A DNA stretch of 64,000 nt from positions 34,849,109 to 34,913,108 of the forward strand of contig NC_087070.1 of the NCBI RefSeq assembly GCF_963678635.1, in the 5' to 3' direction. Positions 46,471 to 54,780 of the stretch are shown here, piece after piece. How positions within the stretch are numbered: position 1 is the stretch's first letter; each line of letters starts with the position of its first letter. The stretch comes from Symsagittifera roscoffensis. Lineage: Eukaryota > Xenacoelomorpha > Acoela > Convolutidae. Under the pieces are notes generated by a model. It did no database searches. It was not told the DNA's origin and worked only from the letters and a program-made list of their open reading frames with translations. Made by a program: the position numbers and the translations under genes.

Positions 46471-46655
46471 TCTGATTGGATACGACAACTAGAACAAAAA
46501 CGAACATTTTTGTGATTGGAAACGACAAAACCCAAAATGGAGCTTTGTTTCCGATTGGACCCGACTTTTATCCAAGAATCCCATAAAAGGAAGCTAAAAT
46601 CTGATTGAACACGACTACAATCCAAATAAGGAAAATCAATTGTGATTGGTCCAAC
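46471..46655 (+). promoter_or_regulatory. Phased GATTGG array, right
   Basis: Five units of TCTGATTGGATACGAC type with ATTGG (or ATTGA) at 46,475, 46,515, 46,554, 46,604 and 46,645: spacing 40, 39, 50, 41 bases. The words after ATTGG (A-N-A-CGAC) are also kept in four units. This lies upstream of the plus-strand frame at 46,837 and mirrors the left array. Confidence 0.65.
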
Positions 46656-46707
46656 CCACACATTCGAGTTGAAGGTACCTCTAACTCCTAACTAAAGATC
46701 ATTTTAT

Positions 46708-46799
46708 TTTCAACTTAACTACCGTCAACTACCTCCTCTCTCAGCTCTAAATACCTTAATTTCAACTTATCTTCCGTCATCTACCCCTCTCTCAGCTCT
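46708..46799 (+). promoter_or_regulatory. 52-base direct repeat before the 46,837 frame
   Basis: TTTCAACTTA, then ACCGTCAACTACC, then CTCTCTCAGCTCT, at 46,708-46,748; repeated with four or five changes at 46,760-46,799. The CTCTCTCAGCTCT pyrimidine-rich end resembles an initiator or a splice acceptor tract. The frame beginning at 46,837 follows 38 bases on. Confidence 0.65.
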
Positions 46800-46836
46800 T
46801 TCTTGTTTTACTCTTTAACTCAGTTTATTGCTCAAA

Positions 46837-47091
46837 ATGATCTTCTCAATGCAAAACAGCAACCTCATGTACTCTGTAGAATTTTCGCCTGATCTAGTAC
46901 AAATTCAAGTGCGAGAAACAGTCTCTGGAGTTTTTCTGGCACGAATGGACATCCCAATCCAAGTCTGGCACATGGTGGAAGTGATGCGAAGGGATTTCAA
47001 CGAACATCATATGATGCAAGTTCCCATCACAGAGAACCAACTTGAAGAAATGCAAATGACGGAGGAAGTTTCTGATCATGTTGGGTTCTGA
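46837..47091 (+). CDS. Small Polinton protein, unknown
   Basis: ATG at 46,837 (AAAATGA context, A at -3), 84 codons, TGA at 47,089. Compact protein with Met-rich, acidic C-terminal half (RRDFNEHHMMQVPITENQLE). No membrane segment, no cysteines. It is one of the few plus-strand frames in this element that is intact from ATG to stop, and it follows directly on a promoter-like repeat block, which is why I list it. I do not recognise the family. It could be a regulatory or structural accessory protein of the element. Confidence 0.45.
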   Translation: MIFSMQNSNLMYSVEFSPDLVQIQVRETVSGVFLARMDIPIQVWHMVEVMRRDFNEHHMMQVPITENQLEEMQMTEEVSDHVGF

Positions 47092-47159
47092 TGAGAGGTT
47101 CAGGGTAAATCATTGAAAAACAATTAGAACTTAATTTAGTGCTCCGAACCCGCACATAT

Positions 47160-47570
47160 GTTAGAAAAATCGAATAGTTTTTGCACACATATTCAGAAAA
47201 ACAATAGAAAAATTGTACGCAAGTGAAAAATACCTGATAGTTTTTGCATCTTGTCAAAAAAAACTCAACTACTTTTCGCACTTTGTAAAAAAAGTAAAAC
47301 ACTTTTCGCATTTTGTCGAAAAATGTGAAGCACTCTTCACATTTGTAGTAAAAAATTAAAACAATTTTCGCATTTTGTCGAAAAAAGTGAAACACTTTTC
47401 GCATTTGTAGAAAAAAGTGAAACACTTTTCGCATCTTGTCAAAAAAATTGAAACTTTTTTCGCATTTTGTCAAAAAAAAAATGATACACTTTTCGCATTC
47501 TGTCAAAAAAAATTGAAACACTTTTTACAATTTGTTTAAAAAATTTAAACGTTTTTTGCAACTTGAAAAT
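47160..47570. repeat. Minisatellite of about 30-base hairpin units
   Basis: About a dozen imperfect units of the type ACACTTTTCGCATTTTGTC followed by A-runs and GTGAA. Adjacent units form AAAAGTG-AAA-CACTTTT, a seven-base inverted repeat with a three-base loop, and TTTTCG...CGAAAA. A minus-strand frame (47,521-47,027) reads through as FFDKMRKVFHFF repeats, but this is a by-product of a unit length close to a multiple of three. Confidence 0.85.
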
Positions 47571-47694
47571 CAAAAGAAATATTACATCTTTCTTACATGT
47601 TTGAAAGATTTTTGCAAATTTTTTGACAACTGTGAGTTTTTTTTTGATAATTTTTGGTAATTTCGTAAGCAAATGAGAGAAAATAGAGGGATTA

Positions 47695-48290
47695 TCAAAA
47701 GGTTTTTATTGAAAAAATGACATGATCACTTTTTACAAATCCATAACCATCAATAAAACAGTCAATTATTTTTAACAAATCATGTTCATATTTTGCGTTT
47801 TGTACTTTACGAACTCTTTCTAGAAAAGCTGAACCAATAGTTTGTGTGGAAGCTAGGTTCTGGTTAGAACATAAAAAGTGACGTTTGAATTTTTTGCGTA
47901 ACAGTCTTTTCTTTGCAACACTCGGCATTTTTTCTGCTCCTTTCCATTTCAAATTGTGATGAACAGCGCGGTCAAGTTGATTGAAAACTTCGCCAGATGA
48001 TGAAATAACATTCGAATAAAATCTGTATTTGCACAGAGTGTAAAGACAATCGATAATTTGGTATGTGAAATGAAAATCACCCAATCCTTGTAAAGTTTGA
48101 TCGAAAGATGAACCAATCAGAAGTATGTGGAACTTACAATTTTCCAAAGTAGTAAGAATTGTGGGTCCAAAGTAGTAAGAATTTACCAAACTTGCAGAAT
48201 TTGGATGTAGAATCACAAAGATCTCATTTGGAGTGGATTCTGCAAAATGGGAGATGAAAAATTTACATAGGATACAGATCCGATATAATA
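47695..48290 (-). pseudogene. Minus-strand Polinton frame, unknown
   Basis: TAA at 47,695 region, open for nearly 200 codons upstream to about 48,290, with no ATG near its start (GTG at 48,216 is the first near-start codon). Hydrophobic N-terminal half (YYFGPTILTTLENCKFHILL), Cys-containing middle, and a basic stretch near residue 110 (AKKRLLRKKFKRHF) that could bind nucleic acid or be a nuclear signal. It is one of only two long minus-strand frames in the element besides the polymerase. I do not recognise it. Its first 25 codons lie in a 105-base direct repeat, which suggests the true N-terminus was displaced. Confidence 0.4.
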
Positions 48291-48588
48291 AATTGTGTTT
48301 TTTATGTTTTTTGTCTTGTATTTTAACTATTTATCCTCAAAACCTTTTTTGATTTAGTATTGGTGTTGAACAGTATGAGTCTAAAATTTAGTCTAAAAAC
48401 TTCACACAAAAATGGGACTTTTTCATATTAATCTTGAAGAAAAGTCCCAATAAAAATTTCACTAACAATTATAGAATCACAAAGTTTACCAAACTTGCAG
48501 AGTTTGGATGTAGACTCACAAATATCTAATTTTGAGTGGATTCTGCATAATGGTAGATGAAAAATTCACATAGGATACAGATCCGATA
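48182..48588. repeat. 105-base direct repeat pair
   Basis: 48,182-48,286 and 48,485-48,588, about 88 percent identical, both beginning TTTACCAAACTTGCAGA and ending CATAGGATACAGATCCGATA. The 198 bases between them carry no frame. The pair brackets the 5-prime end of the minus-strand frame. Confidence 0.85.
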
Positions 48589-48593
48589 CCAAA

Positions 48594-49017
48594 AAAAAAG
48601 AACTTGTAGAATATCGTAGAAATGGAAATCAATGGAAAAATAATCAAGCTTTACAACTACAAAGACAAGAATATGATAAATTATTCGATGTGCTTCCTTC
48701 ATTACTAGGTTATGTAGAGACCTTCAAAAAATCTTGCATCATTATTGACGAATGTACTGTAGAAAATTAACTTACGGAAATTGAAAGAAATTCTAACAAT
48801 TTTTAAGATTATTAAGCAAGATTTCTCAACAAATACAAACAAAAATTATTTTTTTGTACCTGTATTTTTTGGACCCGGACATAAATTTAAAAGAAATGGA
48901 CCAAAAGTTTCTTTTGGAGGACTAATTGGATACGGAAATTCCTGTATGGGTTACTTTTTTGCAAAATCCAAAATTTTTAGACTACATGCAACTCTACATG
49001 ACATGCTGGATCTGTGA
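48594..49017 (+). pseudogene. Broken plus-strand Polinton gene, unknown
   Basis: Two frames that probably belong together. The first (48,597-48,770) reads RQEYDKLFDVLPSLLGYVE and CIIIDECTVEN, then a stop. The second (48,781-49,017, starting after a TTG) reads KNYFFVPVFFGPGHKFKRNG and SFGGLIGYGNSCMGYFFAKS. The word FFGPGHKFKRNGP recalls the G-P-G calcium loop of the phospholipase A2-like domain known from some Polintons and parvovirus capsids, but the following H-D-x-x-Y motif is not there, so I do not assign it. Confidence 0.35.
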
Positions 49018-49205
49018 AATCTACTACGAAAAAAGGACCTGGGTATTGTTATGTTGCACCTAGTCTCCCCAGTTTATGCTTTCTTGGTCACGTGAATTTA
49101 TTATTTTTTCTGTTTTTATGTTAAAATATTTGCTGCATCAGTATATGCATTGTTTGATTGTTAATCAGTTTAACCCAAAAAACTCCAGAGAAAACAGTTA
49201 CCAGA

Positions 49206-49673
49206 ATGAGTCTGGTTGTTTTGGATATTGAATGTATTGAAAAGAATACAGTGAAAGTGTTAGGAGTTTATAAGGATGGACACGCTGTAGGATATTCCTT
49301 TCTTCCTCCCAAAAAATTCAAACCAACATCCCAATCTTTTTGGTGTACGTAGCAGCTTCATGGAATCAATTGGAGCAATGGTTACAAAAAATATACTGAA
49401 CTTGAAAAAATATTGAAAAATCTAGAAGCCACAGAAACGGAATTTTTTGCAAAAGCTTATGAAAAAGGTAAGATTCTGTCAGAATTTTTGGAAACAAAGA
49501 TTAATAATTTGGATGACTACGCTTGCCCTAAAATTCTGTTTTTGATATTCAAAGATGAAGAAAATGATTGGAGTGGCAACTACCAATTTCGCCATGCAAA
49601 AACTTTTCGCTGTGCAGAAAGAAAAGCATTTGCGTACGGAACATGGACTCGATGTTTTTTAAACAAATTGTAA
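49206..49673 (+). pseudogene. Polinton protein with DIE motif, one in-frame stop
   Basis: ATG at 49,206, 155 codons to TAA at 49,671, with a single TAG at 49,350 in an otherwise continuous frame. The N-terminus SLVVLDIECIEKNTVKVLGV has the D-x-E in a beta-strand context that is the first motif of DEDD exonucleases; the C-terminal region YQFRHAKTFRCAERKAFAYG contains conserved-looking His, Cys and Arg-Lys. Proteins of this type occur in the small-gene region of some animal Polintons, as far as I recall, without known function. If exonuclease-like, a role in DNA processing is possible but unproven. It lies directly before the membrane protein. Confidence 0.55.
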
Positions 49674-49755
49674 ATTGTATATATTAATCTTAATGTACTA
49701 CCATTTTCAAACTTTAATTAAATTTCATTGTCAACTTTTTCTTTTTAGAGTTAAG

Positions 49756-50019
49756 ATGGTCGATCAATGTGACAAGCCCGTAAATTTAGGAAACTTTGTT
49801 TTTGATGAAGAAAATCATGAACGAAAATCATGGAAATTGTTTGGACGTACATGTAATAGATCTCTTTTAGTTTTGTTGTGCCAATTTTTTGTTATAGTTT
49901 TGATGCTAGTATGTGCAATCGTTTGAATTATGTTATCCACAACATGTGAAGAAACAACAGTTTGGGTAGCTATCTTATCAAATACAGTGGGTTATATTCT
50001 ACCTTCTCCAAAGCTATGA
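49756..50019 (+). pseudogene. Polinton small membrane protein, one in-frame stop
   Basis: ATG at 49,756; TGA at 49,924-49,926 interrupts; the same frame goes on to TGA at 50,017. The first half has a hydrophilic N-terminus with NLGNFVFDEENHERKSWKLF and a hydrophobic helix (SLLVLLCQFFVIVLMLVCAI). The second half has TTCEETTVWVAILSNTVGYI and ends PSPKL. Two membrane segments separated by a short loop, about 87 residues in all. Its stop overlaps the ATG of the ATPase by four bases (ATGA). A pyrimidine tract with AG (CTTTTTCTTTTTAG) ends seven bases before the ATG. Role unknown; perhaps virion membrane or lysis-like. Confidence 0.6.
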
Positions 50020-50320
50020 ATAAAATAATATCTACCAAAGAACGAGTTTTTATTTCCTTAGTTGGACCAAGTGGATCTGAAAAATCTTATCTTATTTTTG
50101 ATTGGTTGAAAATTGGTACTTTTCAACCAGCATTCAACAAAATTTTTTATTTTTATCAACATTATCAACCTCTTTATAGTCAAAAACCTTAAATTTATCC
50201 AAGGAGTACATTTTGACTTGATTGAGAACCCTCCCAAAAACGGAACTAAGTGTTTGTTTTTATTTGATGATTCTTGTTCTATTCAAAACTTGAGTAAAGC
50301 GAGTGGTTTACTACAAAAGA
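50016..50320 (+). pseudogene. Packaging ATPase (FtsK/HerA, A32-like), truncated
   Basis: ATG at 50,016 within the ATGA overlap. Residues 12-24: VFISLVGPSGSEKSYLI, a P-loop in which the second glycine of G-x-x-G-x-G-K-S is Glu (GSEKS for GSGKS). FYQHYQPLYSQ follows, then a frameshift near 50,185; in the next frame, GTKCLFLFDDSC is the Walker B strand with D-D. Directly after it the sequence turns into integrase N-terminal sequence, so more than half of the ATPase is deleted. Known for the family: pumps genome DNA into the capsid. Dead copy: altered P-loop, frameshift, deletion. Confidence 0.85.
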
Positions 50321-50806
50321 AAGTAGAAAAGTTTTTACAAACCAAGACATCGTATACAAAATTTGGACCACCAATCAGGTGTTTCCGAAGATTTAAAGCT
50401 TTTTTAAAAGTTTTAATGAAATCTGGTGTATGGACTTGACTTTTGTAGACAAGTTAGCTAGTCAAAACAAGGGAGTCAAGTATTTATTAGTTGCTGTAGA
50501 TATTTTTTCGAGATTTGTCAGAGTTCAAACAATGAAAACAAAGTATGCCAAAGACACTTTACAATATTTTATAACAAATCATTCAAGAAACAATTTAAAC
50601 AAAAATTCAAAATTGGTGATAGAGCTAGAACTTCGAAAAATGATATTCCGTTCCGAAAAGGATACAAGCCACAGTTTACAGATGAAATTTTTGAAATTTC
50701 GGCAATATCTACAAAAAAACCTCCTAAATACATCATCAAAGATCTCGCAAAAGAAGGAATCCTAGGAAAATTTTATGAAAAAGAGCTGAGAAAATGTTCA
50801 GATTAA
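50320..50806 (+). pseudogene. Polinton integrase copy 1, internal deletion
   Basis: Fused in frame to the ATPase stump. VEKFLQTKTSYTKFGPP is the N-terminal part; a frameshift near 50,420 leads to EIWCMDLTFVDKLASQNK, carrying the first catalytic Asp of the retroviral-type integrase, then YLLVAVDIFSRFVRVQTMKT. At 50,566 the sequence jumps from the core to the C-terminal chromodomain-like part (FRKGYKPQFTDEIFEIS in the other frame), losing about 310 bases with the second Asp and the Glu. The jump shares CAA at the break. Ends with KELRKCSD-stop at 50,804. Confidence 0.88.
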
Positions 50807-51486
50807 AAGTAGACCAGTTAGCTAGTCAAAACAATAGAGTCAAGTATTTATTAGTTGCTGTAGATATTTTTTCGAGATTTGTCAGAGTTAAAACAATGAA
50901 AACAAAGTATGCCAAAGACACTTTACAAGCTTTCTCAAAAAAGATTTCTCAAAAAAACACTCCTGAAAAACTTTGGGTTGATAAAGGAACAGAATAGGGG
51001 CGAACTTTTAAAAAATTTTGCAAAGAGAAAGACATTGAAGTTTACACAACAATGAGTGAAACAAAAGCTGCATTTGCAGAGAGAGCAATTCAGTCTTTAA
51101 AACATACAATATATCGTTACATTGAAGATCATGGTGAAAAATTTGTCCCCAAATTGCAGCAATTTGTTTCTACATTGAACTGTCGCAAAAATCGATCAAT
51201 TGGAAAATCTCCCAGAGATGTGAAAAACAGTAATTTTTTATCAATATTTTATAACAAATCATTCAAGAAACAATTTAAACCAAAATTCAAAATTGGTGAA
51301 AGAGCTAGAATTTCGAAAAATGATATTCCGTTCCGAAAAGGATACAAGCCACAGTTTACAGATGAAATTTTTGAAATTTCGGCAAAATCTACAAAAAAAC
51401 CTCCTACATACATCATCAAAGATCTCGCTAAAGAAGGAATCCTGTGAAAATTTTATGAAAAAGAGCTGAGAAAGTGTTCAGATTAA
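50807..51486 (+). pseudogene. Polinton integrase copy 2, lacks N-terminus
   Basis: Starts at VDQLASQNNRVKYLLVAVDI, i.e. just after the first catalytic Asp, so this copy lost that residue. It keeps LWVDKGTE (second Asp) and AAFAERAIQSLKHTIYRYIE (Glu), and the C-terminal domain (KFKIGERARISKNDIPF, GYKPQFTDEIFEIS). In-frame TAG after DKGTE (50,995) and TGA after EGIL (51,444). End KELRKCSD-TAA at 51,484. Copies 1 and 2 are about 95 percent identical where they overlap. Immediately after the stop comes a consensus donor, AAAG|GTAAGT (51,489). Confidence 0.9.
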
Positions 51487-51532
51487 AGGTAAGTCATTTT
51501 TTAAATTGAATTTCTATCGATCAGTTGTCATG

Positions 51533-52361
51533 GATTCTTTTACTATTGAGCTAGTTTCTGATGCTTCTTTTAATTGTTATCCGAATATTAGTCTTAGTTT
51601 AGTTCCTTTACAAATTTTCTACCGGAACAAAAACATCTAAAAGGAGAATGGGAGGTTGCTATTTCAGAAATATCGTACCCTCCATTGTACCAAAACGTTA
51701 CAGAGGGAAAGTTTACTTTCATAGATGGACGAGAAAGTCCTGAGGAGAAAAGAAAGATTCAATCGATGTATATTGAACCTGGATTGTATCCAAGTATTGT
51801 TGGTATAGTTGTAGCCATGAATGACAATTTTCGAAAACGTATAGTTGCACAAAATATGAATATAACGGAATTTATGCATCAGTAGATAAGATTACACAAC
51901 AATTTTCCATTCATTTACCTGAGGGTTAATCAGTGTTTATAATTCGAAGTGCTGATTTGAGTCACACTTTTGGTTGTGATTTAGAACAAAATCAGACAGG
52001 TGTTATAATGAAAGGAAAAGGACCACATTATCCTCAGTATTCTTACGACATTATAAGAATACATTCCCTAATGATCTATAGTGATATTATAGAAAAAAAT
52101 ATAGTAGGCGAGACAAAAACTCCTTTACTGCGTTGCATTCCTTTCATTTCCAAAGTAAAAAATGGAGACTTAATATCTACAGGACAGTACATGAATTATC
52201 AATCCTGTACAAATCTACAATTTAGAAAACTGTATAAAAACTTTTTCCACAGCATAAAAATAGAACTAAGGGATACTACAGGTGAAAAAATTCCTTTTGT
52301 GTCCGTAGGAATTACACGAGTTGCTCTCTTGTTTCGCAAGATTTCGGATAATCATTTTTGA
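51533..52361 (+). pseudogene. Minor capsid (penton-like) protein of the Polinton
   Basis: ATG at 51,533. MDSFTIELVSDASFNCYPN, then after a one-base frameshift EQKHLKGEWEVAISEISYPP: the F-x-I/V-x-L-x-S...P-N/D...L-x-G-x-W-E-V-x-x-x-E-I-x-Y-P pattern is that of the vertex (penton-like, single jelly-roll) protein of animal Polintons. A second frameshift and a stop near 51,885-51,930, then ADLSHTFGCDLEQNQTGVIM, YDIIRIHSLMIYSDIIE and KIPFVSVGITRVALLFRK to TGA at 52,359. About 275 codons, normal for the family. Known role: closes the capsid five-fold vertices. The next gene starts 17 bases on. Confidence 0.85.
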
Positions 52362-52378
52362 TTTATACTTCATAAGAA

Positions 52379-52742
52379 ATGGTTGCTCAAAGTTCAGCTA
52401 ACTTTCCTAATTTTTGTGGCCATGCAAGACAGCGTGGAAGAGGTTTTGGTGCTCTTGCACAAACTCTTGGGAGAACTGCAATTCCCTTTATTAAAAAATA
52501 TATAGTCCCAGCTGCCAAAAGAATCGGAGTAGATTTATTTGAAATTGCTGCTCCAGAGATTGGAGAAGTTGTCAGTGGACGAAAAAAAAATCAAAACACT
52601 TACAAAAGATTTTGGAACAAAAAAAGTTCAAAAACAGTTGGGAGGTGGAAAAAAGAAATCCAAGCGTAGAACAAGAAGGGCCATTTCTTGAAAAACACGT
52701 TCAAAAATCAGTGGCAAAGACATTTTTGACAAGATAAAATGA
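52379..52742 (+). pseudogene. Small basic Gly/Lys-rich virion protein candidate
   Basis: ATG at 52,379. First half: ARQRGRGFGALAQTLGRTAI, PFIKKYIVPAAKRIGVDLFE, an amphipathic helix-like stretch after a Gly/Arg-rich start. A one-base frameshift near 52,590 leads to VQKQLGGGKKKSKRRTRRAI, a strongly basic tail, an in-frame TGA near 52,688, and a final TGA at 52,740 that overlaps the ATG of the major capsid gene (ATGA). Between the two capsid genes, animal Polintons often carry such a protein; similarity in character to adenovirus pVI or core peptides is an inference, not homology that I can show. Confidence 0.6.
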
Positions 52743-54039
52743 GTGTAAATCAAAGTAGTCATTTTTGGTACGGATCTTTTACAAATTCTTCTGTGGAGGA
52801 TTTTGACAAAGTCCCAGTATTGGAAACAATAATTTCATCATACATACAAGAAGTATTTCCCAGTACTTCTCTAGATGAAAGCAGTATTGAGTTTGAATTT
52901 GAGACGGACCATAATCTTTATTTGGATATGCGTATTACCCACCTCAGTTTGAAGCTTCACTTATTCAAAGAAAGATTGTTTGAAGCTTTTAAAAAAGAAA
53001 AAGCAGAACATAAAGCAAAATCGGAGGAAGATTCAGATGAGGAACCACAAACTTACTTAACTTATGTAAGCATTCTACTACATTCTCTATTCTCCAATTA
53101 TGAAGTTTATTTTTAAAAAATACAATGGTTTACAGCGCCAATGGATTATATCCTCATAAATCACAAATATCGAACGAATTCAACTCGTCGGCAGTGAGTA
53201 ATAAAGGAATACTTGCTTGTCACGGGTATAGTTTTGAAGAATATCCTGAAGCATTTGATATGTATCCATTCACTGATAGAGCAAATGCCTTAGGATCAGG
53301 GATAACTTTTTCACTTTATGGCAGGCTAGCCATTGACTTGTTTAATTGTGAAAAATTATTACTACTAAAAACCAAAGTTCGAATTAAACTAATTTGAGCT
53401 AGACCTAATTTTTACATGCTGTCTGATAATCCAAAAATTAGTCTGAAAAATGTTGATTGTTCACTGTTTACAAGAAGAATTTTATTAGTTGAACCTAATC
53501 ATCAATATTTCCAGTGGAAACTGGAAAGGGAACCTGCTCAATACAATTACATGGAAACTATAGCAAGAACCTTTATCATTCCATCTCGTCAAAATTAGTT
53601 TATTCAGGAAAATTATTTCAATAATGCCCCAATCAGAAGGATAGCTGTTGCAATGAATACAAATTCGGCTGTTGCGGGATCTTTTCATGAAAATTCTTTC
53701 AATTATCAACAATTTCATTTGAGAGAGCTTAGAACTATTCGGGGCGGAAGGGCAATTATTTCATTTGATACAACTTCTTCTTGTCGCCCCTTTGTTACAA
53801 CAATGAAAGCAATGCAGTTTAACGAAGATTTTCCAGCTCTTCCTTTGTAAGATTTTCAAAATCACTATATTCTAGTTTACGATTTGACTTCACTACAGTT
53901 GCTTTATCCACAACTTAGTGGAGAAAGCTTGAGATTAGAAATGTTTTTCCAATTTCCCTTGGAGCAGGTAAGGGATGTGATAGTCTTGGGAGAAAGACTA
54001 TCAAACATTCAAAATGACAAATTTAGAACAGTCCTTTAA
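52739..54039 (+). pseudogene. Major capsid protein (double jelly-roll, hexon-like)
   Basis: ATG at 52,739; 125 codons to TAA at 53,114 (SVEDFDKVPVLETIISSYIQ; ESSIEFEFETDHNLYLDMRI with L-x-L-x-L strands; an acidic EEDSDEEPQ loop). A shift leads to the second frame (53,125 on), interrupted by stops at 53,395, 53,596 and 53,848. It reads FDMYPFTDRANALGSGITFS, VDCSLFTRRILLVEPNHQYF, ETIARTFIIPSRQN, APIRRIAVAMNTNSAVAGSF, NSFNYQQFHLRELRTIRGGR and ESLRLEMFFQFPLEQ. The order R-R-x-x-x-x-P, then F-x-I-P, then P-x-R-x-x-x-x-x-N-x-A, then N-x-F-N-Y is that of Polinton capsid proteins (C. elegans F54H12.2 type). About 430 codons. A short deletion after SLQ seems present. Confidence 0.85.
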
Positions 54040-54290
54040 AATGTTTAATTTTTTTGCGTTTTCAGGTTCCTATAAAAATATTGTAATTTTTTGGGATTTT
54101 TCTTTGTTATTATCTCTGTACTATATATATAGTTTTTCCTCACACCTAAAGCTCCAGAAAAAATAGAGAATGAATGCTGTTCAGTTGAAAACCCGAGACA
54201 CTTCTTCAACCTAGACTGTAAAACAGTGTTCAATATATTTTGCCCAATATATACAAGAAGAAACTTTGTTGATTCAATTCCTAAATGTGT

Positions 54291-54355
54291 GTAAGTCATT
54301 ATTCTTTCTTTTTGAATCCTAAAGTACACTATCAAACTATCAATTACTTTTTTAG
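54291..54355 (+). other. Candidate 65-base intron before the protease gene
   Basis: GTAAGTCATT at 54,291 and CAATTACTTTTTTAG ending at 54,355; the protease ATG is 27 bases further. The donor word GTAAGTCATT is the same as that after the integrase at 51,489. The 54,125-54,290 stretch before it has a Cys-rich open frame (ENECCSVENPRHFFNLDC) that could be leader exon or remnant. Confidence 0.5.
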
Positions 54356-54381
54356 CTGTAAATCTGCCTACAATTGCAAAG

Positions 54382-54780
54382 ATGGATAATTTTTCACTTT
54401 TGCAAATTATTGAAAGAATTCCAGAGCTTAGATTTAAGTACATGGGATCATACCCTTCTGATACAGTAACTCAACAAACAAAATATTCTTTTGCAATTAC
54501 TAACTCAGCCACAAGCAATGATAGAGGATAACACTGGATTATGATTGCTCGACTGGATAAGAGCTACTGTTTTGCTGATTCTTTGGGAAGAAAGAGATCA
54601 ACTTACCCCTTTTTGACAAAAAAGTTTCGACGAATGGCTCCTCGAAAGCTACAAAAGACTGATAATTTGTATGGATTTTAGGCAATTTATTCAGCATTTC
54701 TTTTTTTTAAAATCTTCCAGAAAAATTTGATTAATGTTCATGATTTGCAAGTTTTGAATTTTATCGGTAATTTTATGTAA
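54382..54780 (+). pseudogene. Adenain-like cysteine protease (PRO)
   Basis: ATG at 54,382, TAA at 54,778, 132 codons in one frame with two stops (TAA at 54,529, TAG at 54,679). GDR-like start (IIERIPELRFKYMGSYPSDT), then HWIMIARLDKSYCFADSLGR with catalytic His and Asp spaced as in adenain, and KLQKTDNLYGF, where family members have Q-x-x-x-x-x-C-G: the nucleophile position is Tyr. The last part (AIYSAFLFFKIFQKNLINVH, LQVLNFIGNF) is the C-terminal helix pair. Known role: maturation of capsid and core proteins. Inactive by stops and by loss of the Cys. Confidence 0.85.

Noticed and set aside
47027-47521. 164-codon Phe/Lys-rich frame on the minus strand
   Set aside because: It is a translation of the 30-base minisatellite; periodicity explains the open frame and the repeated FFDKMRKV.
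47160-47570. CRISPR-like spaced repeat
   Set aside because: Units are imperfect and contiguous, spacers are not unique, and the DNA is an animal mobile element.
54045-54443. 132-codon minus-strand frame
   Set aside because: Antisense to the end of the capsid gene, candidate intron and start of the protease; no family.
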